A DNA stretch of 34,248 nt from contig JAAYMU010000201.1 of the NCBI GenBank assembly GCA_012521215.1, forward strand, positions 1 to 34,248, in the 5' to 3' direction. The notes under the pieces are model-generated. The model had not been told where the DNA came from. It saw only the letters and a program-made list of their open reading frames with translations, and made no database searches. Position numbers and translations under genes: made by a program. How positions within the stretch are numbered: the stretch's first letter is position 1; every line of letters starts with the position of its first letter. Positions 1 through 8,040 of the stretch are shown piece after piece. The stretch comes from Peptococcaceae bacterium (GTDB taxonomy: Bacteria; Bacillota; Desulfitobacteriia; Desulfitobacteriales; Syntrophobotulaceae).

Positions 1-10
1 TTAGAGTTAA

Positions 11-88
11 GCATAAGCAAAACCTCCTGTAAATGATCGTGGTGGGTTTATTTACCCGGTAGGTTTTCGCTTATGCTTTATTTTTTTC
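11..88 (+). terminator. Long imperfect hairpin with T-rich tail
   Basis: The arm starting GCATAAGC at 11 pairs with the arm ending GCTTATGC at 76: 8 bp, a one-base bulge, 7 bp, then further pairing into a loop near 35-49. TTTATTTTTTT follows at 77-87. The shape fits an intrinsic terminator for a gene entering from the left edge. The long, AT-containing stem would also fit the terminal hairpin of a small mobile element. The upstream gene is outside the window. Confidence 0.45.
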
Positions 89-149
89 CTGCTACTTACC
101 CCAATATTTATTATAGAACCTTTTTTGTAGCGTGCCCGCTAAGCACGCC

Positions 150-254
150 TTATCTAGCTGTGAAAGTCAGTTGGGTAAGCGTCAAGGCGTCGCTTAAGGT
201 ATGCCCCTTCCAATCTTTGTTTCGCAAGTCTTTCACCAACTTATTAGTAGTTTC
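150..254 (-). pseudogene. Possible degraded 3' end of a gene
   Basis: On the minus strand, 34 sense codons run from just after a TAG (255-257) to a TAA at 150-152. The peptide contains KDLRNKDWKGHTLSDALTL, a composition that looks protein-like rather than random, but I do not recognise a family. It has no start codon with a ribosome binding site and is broken by stops upstream. It could be the tail of a decayed transposase or other gene, or chance. Confidence 0.2.
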
Positions 255-363
255 CTATGAAAAATTTTAACTATTTTCATGATATTCTATAAAGCTATCG
301 GGCTGAATTAATGTTAATAAATCTGTTAAGGAGCTTATTGATAGATTGCTTGAGGAGGGAATT

Positions 364-903
364 ATGAAAAAACAAAGCGAAACAACGAGAAAATATGGGC
401 GGCATATCGTGCAGTATCCAATGGAATACTCTCTTTGTGCCGGTTGTGCAGCCTGTGAAATTATGTGTGCCCTTACTCATGACGGAGTAGTTAGCCCAAG
501 TTACAACAGAATTTTTGTGGAAAGAGGAACTTCCTCTATGGTTCATACAATTCTGGCTTGTCAGCACTGTGTTGATCATCCCTGTTATGAAGCCTGTCCC
601 CTCAAGGATAAAGCCATGTGTCTGGATGAGAATGGTATTGTCTATATTAACGAGGAGTATTGCACAGGTTGCAAAAGATGTATTAAGGCCTGTGTATTTG
701 ATCCACCTCGCATCAATTACGTATGGAGCAAAGATAAAACAAAAAGAAAAGCAAAAAAATGTGATCTTTGTCGAACTCGTCCGGAAGGCCCAGCCTGCAT
801 TGAATATTGTCAAGTAAGATGTATAGGCTTAAGCGATGAGCCGATACCGGCAAGTAAGCAGCTTGATTTCCATGTAAAAGAAGGAGGCGGCCAGGATGGA
901 TAA
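364..903 (+). CDS. 4Fe-4S ferredoxin-type electron transfer subunit
   Basis: A 179-residue iron-sulfur protein of the HycB/CooF-like polyferredoxin type. Sixteen cysteines form four [4Fe-4S] sites: C25/28/31/35, C66/69/74/78, C100/103/106/110 and C133/136/145/149. It has no signal peptide or membrane segment, so it should be cytoplasmic. The ATG at 364 is chosen because GAGGAGGG lies just upstream; an earlier in-frame TTG (346) would place that site inside the gene. The end overlaps the next gene by 8 bases (ATGGATAA), indicating translational coupling. By context it passes electrons to or from the adjacent AOR-family enzyme, as ferredoxin-like subunits do in related tungsten enzymes. That pairing is inferred from gene order. 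Confidence 0.9.
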   Translation: MKKQSETTRKYGRHIVQYPMEYSLCAGCAACEIMCALTHDGVVSPSYNRIFVERGTSSMVHTILACQHCVDHPCYEACPLKDKAMCLDENGIVYINEEYCTGCKRCIKACVFDPPRINYVWSKDKTKRKAKKCDLCRTRPEGPACIEYCQVRCIGLSDEPIPASKQLDFHVKEGGGQDG

Positions 904-2944
904 ATTATACGGATATGTAGGTAAAATTGCCCGTATTAATTTGACCGAGAGTACGGTTTCCATAATACCTACTTCTAAATATGTACCTAAGTACATTGGT
1001 GGACGCAGTGTTTGTCATAAGATTTTCTGGGATGAAGTTGGCCCCGGGGTCAAGGCTTTTGACCCGGAAAATAAGTTGATATTTATGACCGGGCCAACTA
1101 CGGCTACCGGGATTCCCACCGGTGGGAGGACAGTATTTACCGGTATTTCGCCTAATAGTTATCCGGAGCAGTATTCCTGGAGCGGCATTGGGGGATGGTT
1201 TGGAGCCGAATTAAAATTTGCCGGTTATGACGGTTTTATATTAGAGGGCAAAGCCCCGGAACCAACTTATATCCTAATAGAAGATGGTGAAGTCAAATTT
1301 CTCTCCGCTAAAAACTTGTGGGGGAAATTAGTGCACGAAACTCAACATAAACTTGAAGAACTTCACGGTAAAAAAGTTAAAAGCATAGTAATCGGCCCGG
1401 CCGGCGAAAATTTGATCCGTAATGCCAGTATAACCACCAGTAACGATAATGTCGCTGCCAAGAGCGGTTTTGGAGCCGTGTTTGGCTCTAAGAACCTTAA
1501 AGCGATTGCTGTCCGTGGTACAGGAGTTGTTATTCCGGCCGATATCAAAAAAGTGATGGAATTGCGTATGAAAATGGGCTATCCTTATATGCGTCCCAAT
1601 CCTGTTGTGCATGAAAAAACCATTGGCATGATGGGCAATGAAATTCCGGTTGAAGGAGGTTGGATTAGGGGCCAGGTTGCCTGCAGCCACGGCTGCAATC
1701 AGCACTGCAACACCTTGATGTTCGGTATGAAATCCGCTTTCAAGGACGAAAAGGTTAATCATGTGGAGAAATGCGTCAGTATTTTTGCCTTTGGTTTTAA
1801 AGAGGACTGTCCTTGGACCCCGATAGAGGTCTTCGGCACGGAGAAAAATCATAATTTAGCTTGTAAAATGTTTAGTAAAGAACCCTTACCGCCTGATCCC
1901 AGCGATCCTTATTTTGAGGAACTGTACAAAACCGAAAGAGGAGATATTGTTAACTATTGGGAGCCCGATTTTGATAGAGGAAGCATTATTAATGATCTTT
2001 GCAATGAATACGGTATTGATAAATGGGATGTCATTGTCTGGTTGCTTCCATGGTTATCTATGGGCAAAAAAGAAGGCGTTTTTGACGAAATTGATTTTGG
2101 TATGGAAATAGACGTAGAATCAGAAGAATTTATCAGATACCTTTTTGATATAATTGTGTATAGAAAAACCTATTATGGCGATTTGCTGGCGGAAGGAATG
2201 GCCAGAGCCATACGGGCCTTAGGGAAAGAAAAGTTTGGCGACACTATTTATAAAGGCCGTTATTCGCAAAAAATTCCCGGCTTAAGACTGGATATTCCCA
2301 TAAGTCTCGAAGCTGCCTGGGGTCACTCCGTTCATTGGCAGGGACGGGGTTTTGAAGCAACTATTAATAAACCCGGCTGGGTTTGCCACAATTTACTGCA
2401 AATGCTTTCTACCCGCGATACAATGACGGCAGCCCATCATCATGATACCTATGAAAACTATCTGAAAATGAAGGACGACCCCTGCCGTAGTCCTCTTACT
2501 GTGCAAGGAGTTATTTTCGATGAAAACAGATCAGAATTGAAAGACTCCGTTACTACCTGCGAGTGGCAGAGTCCCAATGTTTTTTGGACAGAGATGGAAG
2601 CCCAAATGTTTGAGGCGGCTACAGGAATCAAAATGACAGAAGAGGAACTGGATAAGGCCGCTGTCCGTTCCAGACTCCTTTTCCGAGCTATTCTCATTCG
2701 TAATTACGGCCGCGACAGGGATTTGGAAGTCAATGCCATCTTCCCCATTATGACTTACCCGGATCCCAACAATGAAACTGTAACCTGGGAAGAGTGGAAC
2801 GATTTAACAGATATGTATTATGAAGCTCGCGGGTGGGACAAAGAAACCGGATGGCCGACAAGAGAAACCTATGAAAAATACGGCCTGAAGGAAGTGGCTG
2901 ATGAGCTGGAATCTTTGGGCAAACTTCCCCCTAGAAAAAAATAA
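896..2944 (+). CDS. Aldehyde:ferredoxin oxidoreductase (AOR) family protein
   Basis: A 682-residue tungsten/molybdenum bis-pterin enzyme family member, slightly longer than typical AORs (about 600-650). The N-terminal domain (1-210) has the family pattern of glycine-rich pterin-binding segments, such as IGGRSV near 34 and GPAGENLIRNA near 167. Cysteines C263, C267 and C271 plus a distal C555 (SVTTCEW) are the expected ligands of the single [4Fe-4S] cluster. The first gap is Cys-x3-Cys, not the usual Cys-x2-Cys. The ribosome binding site AGGAGG lies in the end of the ferredoxin gene. The family oxidises aldehydes to acids with ferredoxin, or catalyses low-potential reductions such as BamB-type benzoyl-CoA reduction. 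The substrate cannot be read from the sequence. A racemase-family gene follows 93 bases downstream. Confidence 0.9.
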   Translation: MDKLYGYVGKIARINLTESTVSIIPTSKYVPKYIGGRSVCHKIFWDEVGPGVKAFDPENKLIFMTGPTTATGIPTGGRTVFTGISPNSYPEQYSWSGIGGWFGAELKFAGYDGFILEGKAPEPTYILIEDGEVKFLSAKNLWGKLVHETQHKLEELHGKKVKSIVIGPAGENLIRNASITTSNDNVAAKSGFGAVFGSKNLKAIAVRGTGVVIPADIKKVMELRMKMGYPYMRPNPVVHEKTIGMMGNEIPVEGGWIRGQVACSHGCNQHCNTLMFGMKSAFKDEKVNHVEKCVSIFAFGFKEDCPWTPIEVFGTEKNHNLACKMFSKEPLPPDPSDPYFEELYKTERGDIVNYWEPDFDRGSIINDLCNEYGIDKWDVIVWLLPWLSMGKKEGVFDEIDFGMEIDVESEEFIRYLFDIIVYRKTYYGDLLAEGMARAIRALGKEKFGDTIYKGRYSQKIPGLRLDIPISLEAAWGHSVHWQGRGFEATINKPGWVCHNLLQMLSTRDTMTAAHHHDTYENYLKMKDDPCRSPLTVQGVIFDENRSELKDSVTTCEWQSPNVFWTEMEAQMFEAATGIKMTEEELDKAAVRSRLLFRAILIRNYGRDRDLEVNAIFPIMTYPDPNNETVTWEEWNDLTDMYYEARGWDKETGWPTRETYEKYGLKEVADELESLGKLPPRKK

Positions 2945-3008
2945 TAAGACTTCCCCGGTGCAAGCTTGAGGTTATTATTCAAAAAGTAATTGTTTGGGAG
3001 TTCATTTT

Positions 3009-3034
3009 CTAGAGGGGTTATAATCTAGAGGGGG
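3009..3034 (+). repeat. Tandem TCTAGAGGGG boxes before racemase-family gene
   Basis: TCTAGAGGGG occurs at 3009-3018 and again at 3024-3033, 15 bases apart, with TTATAA between. The second copy contains the ribosome binding site of the downstream gene. The duplication could be a decoy ribosome binding site, a protein-binding site, or chance. Confidence 0.45.
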
Positions 3035-3043
3035 TCTATGATA

Positions 3044-3898
3044 ATGAGAGTATTGTTTGTCAACATTCCCAGCGGACCGGAAAATGGCGAATTTGAGCAT
3101 TTTGTTAAAAATGCCTATGTTCCGTTGTTAAAAAAAAATTTGGCTCTAGTTAAGCAACGGGATACGGAAATTGTCTTCCGTTTTTGCGAGTGGGGAATGG
3201 GGCCGATTGATGTAGCATTTTATCGCTATTTGGATCACTTAGCTTCCAGAATGGTCTATTTTGCGGCGGCCAACGCCGAGAAAGAAGGATTCGATGCCGT
3301 GGTTATTAACTGTTTCGGGGATCCAATGCTGTGGGAAGTACGTCAGGCTTTAAATATCCCGGTAATTGGCATTGGGGAGTCCAGCATGCTTCTTTCTGCT
3401 CTTATGGGGCACAAGTTCGGTATTGTGCATATCTCTCCTTATAATATCCCCGAAACGGAAGAGCATGTAATAAGGTATGGACTAAAAGACCGCTGTGTGG
3501 GCCTGCGGGCCATCGCCGACTGGGCCGACACCGGTGCCCAAGACGGGCTGACAGACTCAACATCAACTATTGAAGCCTTTATAACTACGGCCCGCGAACT
3601 AATTGCTGATGGAGCTGAGGTTATTATTCCCGGTTGTTCCCTAATGTCTCCGACTATACGCTTTGCTCCGGGAGCGGAAGAAAAATATCCTAACGGGCTT
3701 ACGGAGATTGACGGAGTAGCTGTAGCCGATGTTCTCAGCCAAGCAATTAAATTGACAGAAACCTTGGTTGCTATGAATAAAGGAGGATCCGCCTGGATCA
3801 GCCGTAAACTCTTATTTGCCCAACCTCCCGAGTATGTGTTGCAATTAGGGGAAATATTGACCGACAATCCCGGACTTAAGTTTTGGGACGTAGTCTAA
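3044..3898 (+). CDS. Asp/Glu/hydantoin racemase family protein
   Basis: A 284-residue protein of the cofactor-independent two-cysteine racemase/isomerase superfamily (aspartate/glutamate racemase, hydantoin racemase HyuE, maleate isomerase). The two expected catalytic cysteines are visible: C90 in VVINCFGDP and C198 in IIPGCSLMSP, in the two symmetrical halves. The ATG at 3044 sits 9 bases after AGAGGGGG; an ATG at 3038 would be only 3 bases away and is less likely. It is the last gene of the cassette with the ferredoxin and AOR-family genes, after a 93-base gap and before a terminator. The substrate is unknown. A role in isomerising the AOR substrate or product is inference from context. Confidence 0.85.
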   Translation: MRVLFVNIPSGPENGEFEHFVKNAYVPLLKKNLALVKQRDTEIVFRFCEWGMGPIDVAFYRYLDHLASRMVYFAAANAEKEGFDAVVINCFGDPMLWEVRQALNIPVIGIGESSMLLSALMGHKFGIVHISPYNIPETEEHVIRYGLKDRCVGLRAIADWADTGAQDGLTDSTSTIEAFITTARELIADGAEVIIPGCSLMSPTIRFAPGAEEKYPNGLTEIDGVAVADVLSQAIKLTETLVAMNKGGSAWISRKLLFAQPPEYVLQLGEILTDNPGLKFWDVV

Positions 3899-3930
3899 AA
3901 AAGAATAGACAGCAAACTCACAAAAAGAAT

Positions 3931-3969
3931 AGCCGCAATCCCTTCTAAACGAAGGGTGGCGGCTTTTTG
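3931..3969 (+). terminator. Intrinsic terminator after racemase-family gene
   Basis: AGCCGC at 3931-3936 pairs with GCGGCT at 3959-3964, and inside it CCCTTC pairs with GAAGGG around a TAAAC loop. TTTTT follows. It ends the ferredoxin-AOR-racemase unit and isolates it from rpoB. Confidence 0.9.
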
Positions 3970-4102
3970 CCTTATTAATAATTAAATGGGCCATAATATA
4001 AAAATAAACATTACTTGAACATTATTTTTATTTTAAGTTGTTTTTATGGTATAATTTTCAGTATAATGGCGTAATTTTTAGTTATTTTCGCGATATTTTT
4101 TC

Positions 4103-4131
4103 TTGACAAAGACTGGCACCTTTGGTAAGAT
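4103..4131 (+). promoter_or_regulatory. Sigma-A promoter for rpoBC
   Basis: TTGACA (4103-4108), a 17-base spacer, and TAAGAT (4126-4131). Transcription should start near 4138. A TCGCGA palindrome (4088-4093) lies just upstream of the -35. Confidence 0.8.
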
Positions 4132-4188
4132 TAATAACTGTCACTGTGGCTTAAAGCCTGAAAAAAGCAATAATGTAGGGAGATAATA

Positions 4189-4227
4189 GTGTGGATGTAT
4201 TTCATCGCATATGAGATAGCTCCATAA
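4189..4227 (+). CDS. Putative leader peptide upstream of rpoB
   Basis: A GTG-initiated 12-codon frame reads MWMYFIAYEIAP and stops at TAA. GGGAGA lies 5 bases before the GTG; a later in-frame ATG at 4195 is an alternative start. A hairpin begins 5 bases after the stop. The spacing is like that of attenuation leaders, but no conserved family is recognised and the frame is short enough to be chance. Confidence 0.3.
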   Translation: MWMYFIAYEIAP

Positions 4228-4232
4228 TATAA

Positions 4233-4264
4233 GAGCGAGGTTTTTTTATTATAAGGCCTTGCTT
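4233..4264 (+). promoter_or_regulatory. Leader hairpin upstream of rpoB
   Basis: GAGCGAGGTTTT (4233-4244) can pair over 12 positions with AAGGCCTTGCTT (4253-4264), using several GU pairs, around a T/A-rich 8-base loop. The run after it (TTCATTGTTT) is T-rich but interrupted, so it is only attenuator-like. Confidence 0.4.
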
Positions 4265-4503
4265 TTCATTGTTTCTATCAATAATATTTTTCCCTTGGTT
4301 TAAAACAAATTTAAAGCTAATTTAAAACCAGTCCGGTGCTTTAGTCTATTAATATTATTATTTATTATTATACTTAATTTCATATACTAATCAATTATAC
4401 TGAGTTAATTAATTTAACTATTCCATTTATATATAATTTGGATTTTGTTTATACCGATTTGAGGCATGTTTACGGAAAATACACTGAGAGGGTGAAGACA
4501 TTT

Positions 4504-7500
4504 ATGGTTTATCCAATTAAGGTCGGAAACAGGGAGCGGTGGAGCTATGCCAGGCTCCGGGAAGTTTTGGATATGCCAAATCTAATCGAGATCCAACAAA
4601 ATTCCTACCAATGGTTTCTGGATGAAGGCTTAAGGGAGATCTTTCGCGATATATCGCCTATCCAGGACTTTACAGGTAATTTAGTTTTGGAATTTATTGA
4701 CTACAGCTTGGGTCAGCCCAAATATGAAGTTGAAGAATGTAAAGAACGAGATGTTACCTATGCGGCTCCTTTGCGGGTCAAAGTGCGGTTGATCAACAAG
4801 GAAACAGGCGAAGTCAAAGAGCAGGAAGTATTTATGGGGGATTTCCCTCTCATGACGGATAAAGGCACCTTTATCATCAATGGTGCGGAACGGGTTATTG
4901 TCAGTCAGTTGGTGCGTTCGCCCGGTGTTTATTATTCAGAAAGTATTGATACCAGTGGTAAGAAAATTTACGGAGCGACCATAATACCCAACAGGGGTGC
5001 CTGGCTGGAATTTGAAACAGATGTTAATGATAACATATTTGTTCGTGTGGACCGGACGCGTAAGCTTCCCGCAACTGTCCTGATAAGAGCCCTAGGCTAT
5101 TCAACTAATGGCCGGATTATGGAAGCCTTTGAAGATAACGAATATATTAGGATTACCTTGGAGAGAGATAATACGGAATCGACAGAGGAGGCTTTGGTTG
5201 AAATTTATAAACGCCTTCGTCCGGGAGAACCTCCTACGGTAGAAAGTGCCAAAGCTTTACTGGAGTCCTTGTTCTTTGATTCTAAACGTTACGATTTAGC
5301 TAAAGTAGGACGATATAAACTCAATAAAAAATTAGAACTGGATATTCCGATGTCTATGAGACATTTAACCCCGGAAGATATTATTGCCTCCATAACCCAT
5401 TTGCTTAGGATTATTGAAGGCAAGGGCCAGGTTGATGATATCGACCATTTGGGAAACAGACGCCTACGCTCTGTAGGTGAGCTTTTGCAAAACCAGTTTA
5501 GGATAGGGCTTTCCCGTATGGAAAGAGTAGTCAGGGAGAGAATGACTATTCAGGATATAGAAGGCATTACCCCTCAGGTACTTATTAACATCCGCCCCGT
5601 AGTAGCTGCGATTAAAGAGTTTTTTGGCAGTAGCCAATTATCGCAGTTTATGGACCAAACAAACCCCCTAGCCGAACTGACCCATAAAAGACGGCTCAGT
5701 GCGCTGGGACCGGGAGGATTAAGCAGAGAAAGGGCCGGCTTTGAGGTTCGTGACGTGCACCATTCTCACTATGGCAGGATGTGTCCTATTGAGACTCCCG
5801 AGGGTCCGAATATTGGTCTTATCGGTTCATTGAGCACCTATGGTCGAATAAACGAATATGGTTTTATCGAGGCTCCTTATCGTAAAGTGGAAAACGGTAG
5901 AGTAACTGATGAAATACATTATTTGACCGCTGACGAAGAGGAGAAATTTGTCATTGCCCAGGCTAATGCTGCCATCGGTGAAAACGGTGAGTTTTTAAGT
6001 CCTAAGGTCGAGGTTAGACATGGGGAAAACTTTATTCTCGTGCCTCCGGACAGAATTCAATATATGGACGTTTCACCAAAGCAAATGGTTTCCATAGCGA
6101 CAGCTCTTATTCCCTTTTTAGAGCATGACGATGCCAACCGGGCCCTCATGGGCTCTAACATGCAACGGCAAGCCGTTCCTTTGCTCAAGACTGATGCCCC
6201 CTATATTGGCACCGGTATGGAATACAAGGCTGCCGTAGACTCCGGAATCTGCGTTTTGGCTCAAAAATCGGGAACTGTTGTTCGCGTAACATCCGATGAA
6301 ATCATTGTTCAAAATGATGATAATACAACGACAAAATATAAATTGCTCAAGTTTATGCGCAGCAACCAGGGTACTTGTATCAATCAAAAGCCGATTGTTA
6401 GGAAAGGCGAGAGAATTGAAGAAGGTCAAGTTATAGCCGATGGGCCTTCTACCGATCATGGGGAGCTGGCCTTAGGGCGTAATGTTTTGGTAGCATTTAT
6501 GCCCTGGGAAGGTTATAACTACGAGGATGCTATTCTTATCAGCGAGAAGCTGGTTAGAGAGGACTATTTTACTTCTATCCATATTGAAGAGTACGAATCT
6601 GATGCTCGGGATACTAAGCTGGGGCCCGAAGAAATAACCAGAGATATCCCTAACGTAGGCGAAGACGTACTTAAAGATCTCGATGAACGGGGTATTATCA
6701 GAATCGGGGCTGAAGTAAGACCCGGTGATATCCTGGTAGGAAAAGTTACCCCAAAAGGGGAAACCGAGCTTACAGCTGAGGAACGCCTTCTGAGGGCGAT
6801 TTTTGGGGAGAAAGCAAGAGAAGTCAGAGATACATCTCTAAGGGTACCTCACGGGGAAGCAGGAAAAGTTGTGGACGTTAAGGTCTTTAAAAGGGAAAAT
6901 GGAGATGAACTAGCCCCCGGTGTCAACCAGCTTGTTCGGGTCTATATTGCTCAAAAACGTAAAATTTCAGTTGGTGATAAAATGGCCGGCAGGCACGGCA
7001 ATAAAGGGGTTATTTCCAGAATCATGAGGCAAGAAGATATGCCTTTCATGCCGGATGGAACACCTATTGAAATTGTGCTTAACCCGTTAGGCGTACCTTC
7101 TCGAATGAATATCGGACAGGTAATGGAAACCCATCTTGGATGGGCGGCTAAAGCTTTGGACATGTACATTGCTACGCCTGTTTTTGACGGTGCCAGCGAG
7201 AATGATATTTTTGAAACCCTGCAGAAAGCCGGACTTCCCACAAGTGGCAAGTCTATCCTTTACGATGGTAGAACCGGCGAACCCTTTGATAACGAAATAA
7301 CCGTGGGTTACATGTATATGCTTAAACTCCACCATCTGGTTGATGATAAAATCCATGCCCGTTCTACCGGCCCCTATTCCTTGGTTACCCAGCAGCCTTT
7401 GGGAGGTAAAGCCCAGTTTGGCGGCCAGCGTTTTGGTGAAATGGAGGTTTGGGCGCTTGAGGCTTACGGTGCTTCTTATACTTTACAGGAAATCCTAACC

Positions 7501-7962
7501 GTCAAATCAGATGATGTTGTCGGCAGAGTAAAAACCTATGAAGCTATTGTTAAAGGAGAAAACATTCCAGAACCTGGTGTTCCTGAATCCTTCAAAGTAT
7601 TGATCAAGGAATTGCAGAGCCTGGCTCTTGATGTTTCCGTCCTTTCCGAAGAAGACCAGATGGTTGAAATTAAGGATCTAGATGATGATGAAACGGAAAT
7701 GGCTCAGGAATTAGGAATGGATGAGCAATTCTCGGTAGTAGATGTGACCGATGCCGGCGATGATGATAAACAGGATTATCAAGAGGCTGAGGAATCCTTC
7801 GAAGAAGATAATTTCGATGAAGATAATATAGACGAAGATGAAGACTTTATAGATATTGATACCGCGGAAAACAATCTGGGTGAAGACTTGGAAGTCGATG
7901 AGGTTTTGAGTGAAGACCTGGGAGTTTTGAGCGACAAACTTACTTCGGATTATGAGAATTAA
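4504..7962 (+). CDS. rpoB: DNA-directed RNA polymerase subunit beta
   Basis: The 1152-residue beta subunit of RNA polymerase, forming with beta-prime the catalytic cleft. ATG at 4504 is chosen because GAGAGGGTG ends 9 bases before it and MVYPIKVG matches clostridial starts; the frame is open further upstream without a site. The rifampicin pocket runs from G375 ([14 protein letters not shown]) to S399; D384, H394 and S399 are the residues at E. coli 516, 526 and 531, all in the sensitive state. The [10 protein letters not shown] motif is present. The last 93 or so residues are an acidic tail with roughly 40 Asp/Glu and two Lys. rpoC follows after 78 bases. Confidence 0.98.
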   Translation: MVYPIKVGNRERWSYARLREVLDMPNLIEIQQNSYQWFLDEGLREIFRDISPIQDFTGNLVLEFIDYSLGQPKYEVEECKERDVTYAAPLRVKVRLINKETGEVKEQEVFMGDFPLMTDKGTFIINGAERVIVSQLVRSPGVYYSESIDTSGKKIYGATIIPNRGAWLEFETDVNDNIFVRVDRTRKLPATVLIRALGYSTNGRIMEAFEDNEYIRITLERDNTESTEEALVEIYKRLRPGEPPTVESAKALLESLFFDSKRYDLAKVGRYKLNKKLELDIPMSMRHLTPEDIIASITHLLRIIEGKGQVDDIDHLGNRRLRSVGELLQNQFRIGLSRMERVVRERMTIQDIEGITPQVLINIRPVVAAIKEFFGSSQLSQFMDQTNPLAELTHKRRLSALGPGGLSRERAGFEVRDVHHSHYGRMCPIETPEGPNIGLIGSLSTYGRINEYGFIEAPYRKVENGRVTDEIHYLTADEEEKFVIAQANAAIGENGEFLSPKVEVRHGENFILVPPDRIQYMDVSPKQMVSIATALIPFLEHDDANRALMGSNMQRQAVPLLKTDAPYIGTGMEYKAAVDSGICVLAQKSGTVVRVTSDEIIVQNDDNTTTKYKLLKFMRSNQGTCINQKPIVRKGERIEEGQVIADGPSTDHGELALGRNVLVAFMPWEGYNYEDAILISEKLVREDYFTSIHIEEYESDARDTKLGPEEITRDIPNVGEDVLKDLDERGIIRIGAEVRPGDILVGKVTPKGETELTAEERLLRAIFGEKAREVRDTSLRVPHGEAGKVVDVKVFKRENGDELAPGVNQLVRVYIAQKRKISVGDKMAGRHGNKGVISRIMRQEDMPFMPDGTPIEIVLNPLGVPSRMNIGQVMETHLGWAAKALDMYIATPVFDGASENDIFETLQKAGLPTSGKSILYDGRTGEPFDNEITVGYMYMLKLHHLVDDKIHARSTGPYSLVTQQPLGGKAQFGGQRFGEMEVWALEAYGASYTLQEILTVKSDDVVGRVKTYEAIVKGENIPEPGVPESFKVLIKELQSLALDVSVLSEEDQMVEIKDLDDDETEMAQELGMDEQFSVVDVTDAGDDDKQDYQEAEESFEEDNFDEDNIDEDEDFIDIDTAENNLGEDLEVDEVLSEDLGVLSDKLTSDYEN

Positions 7963-8040
7963 AAGGATAAGACAATTATGATCATTACCCAAAATAGTTT
8001 GTTTATGTTAACGGTTTGACGGGTGAAAGGAGAGAATACC

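Larger units (their letters stand above)
1..363. other. Gene-poor 5' region
   Basis: There is no convincing intact gene before the ferredoxin start. The stretch holds one long imperfect hairpin (11-76) followed by a T-rich run, two short 6-bp hairpins (130-148 and 176-196), and a short minus-strand open stretch that may be the end of a decayed gene. No clear sigma-A promoter for the ferredoxin was found; TATTCT at 283-288 could be a -10 but has no matching -35. Confidence 0.5.
3970..4503 (+). other. AT-rich rpoB promoter and leader region
   Basis: About 530 bases without a conventional gene. It contains a good sigma-A promoter (4103-4131), a possible 12-codon leader peptide (4189-4227), a GU-containing hairpin (4233-4264), then about 200 very AT-rich bases with short near-palindromes, such as around GTTAATTAATTTAAC near 4402. 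The predicted 5' leader is about 365 nt, unusually long. The usual upstream genes rplJ-rplL are not present in the window. Confidence 0.6.

Noticed and set aside
73-270. Plus-strand frame of 65 codons at the left edge
   Set aside because: No ribosome binding site, starts inside a hairpin, and the composition does not look like a real protein.
100-300. Possible tRNA or structured RNA gene
   Set aside because: Two 6-bp hairpins are present but no cloverleaf, T-arm consensus or CCA-adjacent acceptor stem could be assembled.
295-813. Minus-strand frame of 172 codons opposite the ferredoxin
   Set aside because: The plus strand encodes sixteen correctly spaced cysteines; the minus frame shows no protein family features.
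1328-1852. Long minus-strand open frame inside the AOR-family gene
   Set aside because: It is antisense to a well-supported conserved gene, has no ribosome binding site or recognisable domain, and is explained by codon bias of the plus-strand frame.
4113-4125. Sigma-54 type promoter (TGGCAC near 4114)
   Set aside because: The -12 element TTGC is absent at the required distance; the site lies inside the spacer of a good sigma-A promoter.
4438-4503. Earlier TTG start for rpoB
   Set aside because: No ribosome binding site before it and the extra residues do not match the family; ATG 4504 has a good site and the conserved start.
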